Assembly (NCBI GenBank): GCA_046536675.1
Contig: JAWDMK010000010.1
Span: forward strand, 1-22,744
Source of the DNA: JAGDYD01 sp046536675
GTDB taxonomy: Archaea > Micrarchaeota > Micrarchaeia > Micrarchaeales > CABMGC01
Reading direction: 5' to 3'
DNA length: 22,744 bases
Below the pieces are notes generated by a model. That model did no database searches. It saw only the letters and a program-made list of their open reading frames with translations, and was not told the origin of the DNA. The position numbers and the translations under genes are program-made. Shown here piece by piece: positions 22,611 through 22,744 of this stretch (its first letter is position 1; each line of letters opens with the position of its first letter).

Positions 22611-22744
22611 AGCGAGCTTGTAGGTTAGGATTTAGTAGTGGTGCGCTCACAAGTCGCCGAAGCTCCCTGTCTACACGCCCACCCTATCAAAGCCATGTAC
22701 TATGGCCACCCTAAGTGTCTCGTTTCGGATGCGGCTTCGTCCTT
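22611..22744 (-). rRNA. 23S ribosomal RNA, 3' end (partial)
   Basis: The minus strand contains the conserved 3'-terminal part of domain VI: GATAGGGTGGGCGTGTAG, then GAGCTTCGGCGACTTG and GCACCACTACTAA, matching the order of the last helices of archaeal 23S rRNA. The sarcin-ricin loop should lie just beyond the window edge. The exact 3' end is estimated, about 20 nt after CTACTAA, from the spacing in known 23S genes. No 5S rRNA follows: the next 2 kb on that side is the antisense of the HTH gene. Confidence 0.9.

Noticed and set aside
1..22744. CRISPR arrays, insertion sequences, integrases or phage genes
   Set aside because: No regularly spaced repeats of CRISPR size, no transposase or integrase motifs and no terminal inverted repeats with target duplications were found by reading.

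Overview
The window looks like chromosomal DNA of an archaeon. The evidence is an aIF5B translation factor, an ATP-dependent DNA ligase, a GTP-type PEP carboxykinase, the aconitase-X/UbiD pair of the archaeal mevalonate pathway, an intron in a tRNA-Thr, TATA boxes about 25 bp before start codons, and GGTGA ribosome binding sites. Coding density is very high, with no gene-free stretch over 300 bp. Base composition is AT-rich, with frequent ATA and AGA/AGG codons. The 23S gene is not followed by 5S. These traits fit a small-genome lineage such as Micrarchaeota or another DPANN/ARMAN-type archaeon, with Thermoplasmata-like archaea as an alternative. The lineage is an inference; no marker here was compared with a database.

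Layout, left to right. 1-1107 (-): ftsZ, followed by the first codons of another gene. 1277-3043 (-): DNA ligase. 3174-5818 (+): a DUF1059 miniprotein, then a HemK/Mtq2-type methyltransferase, a protein-isoaspartate methyltransferase and a DUF763 protein. 5852-6772 (+): a dolichyl-phosphate-type glycosyltransferase. 6797-7900: a divergent pair, peroxiredoxin (-) and an Lrp/AsnC regulator (+), with a long inverted repeat between them. 7901-10863 (-): aminotransferase and PEP carboxykinase, joined by an ATGA overlap. 10926-13715 (-): a UbiD decarboxylase followed by a fused aconitase-X (phosphomevalonate dehydratase). 13858-15009: an unidentified membrane protein (+) and TspO (-). 15061-15166 (-): intron-containing tRNA-Thr(CGU). 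15243-18263 (+): a 1006-residue surface beta-helix protein. 18309-19179: a DUF59/MIP18 protein (+) and nucleoside diphosphate kinase (-), tail to tail. 19261-21018 (+): aIF5B. 21089-22582 (+): a membrane-anchored HTH protein with a DUF4382 ectodomain. About 22611-22744 (-): the 3' end of 23S rRNA.

How the genes fit together. Core information processing is represented by ligase, aIF5B, tRNA and 23S, and cell division by FtsZ. The aminotransferase/PEPCK operon could connect amino acids to PEP through oxaloacetate. UbiD plus aconitase-X would supply isopentenyl phosphate for archaeal lipids. The glycosyltransferase could serve N-glycosylation of the two sequon-rich exported proteins in the window. 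No mobile element, CRISPR array, integrase or phage gene was seen. The least conventional parts are the HTH-TM-DUF4382 protein, the four-module beta-helix protein, the one-chain dehydratase and the 36-bp palindrome next to the Lrp gene.
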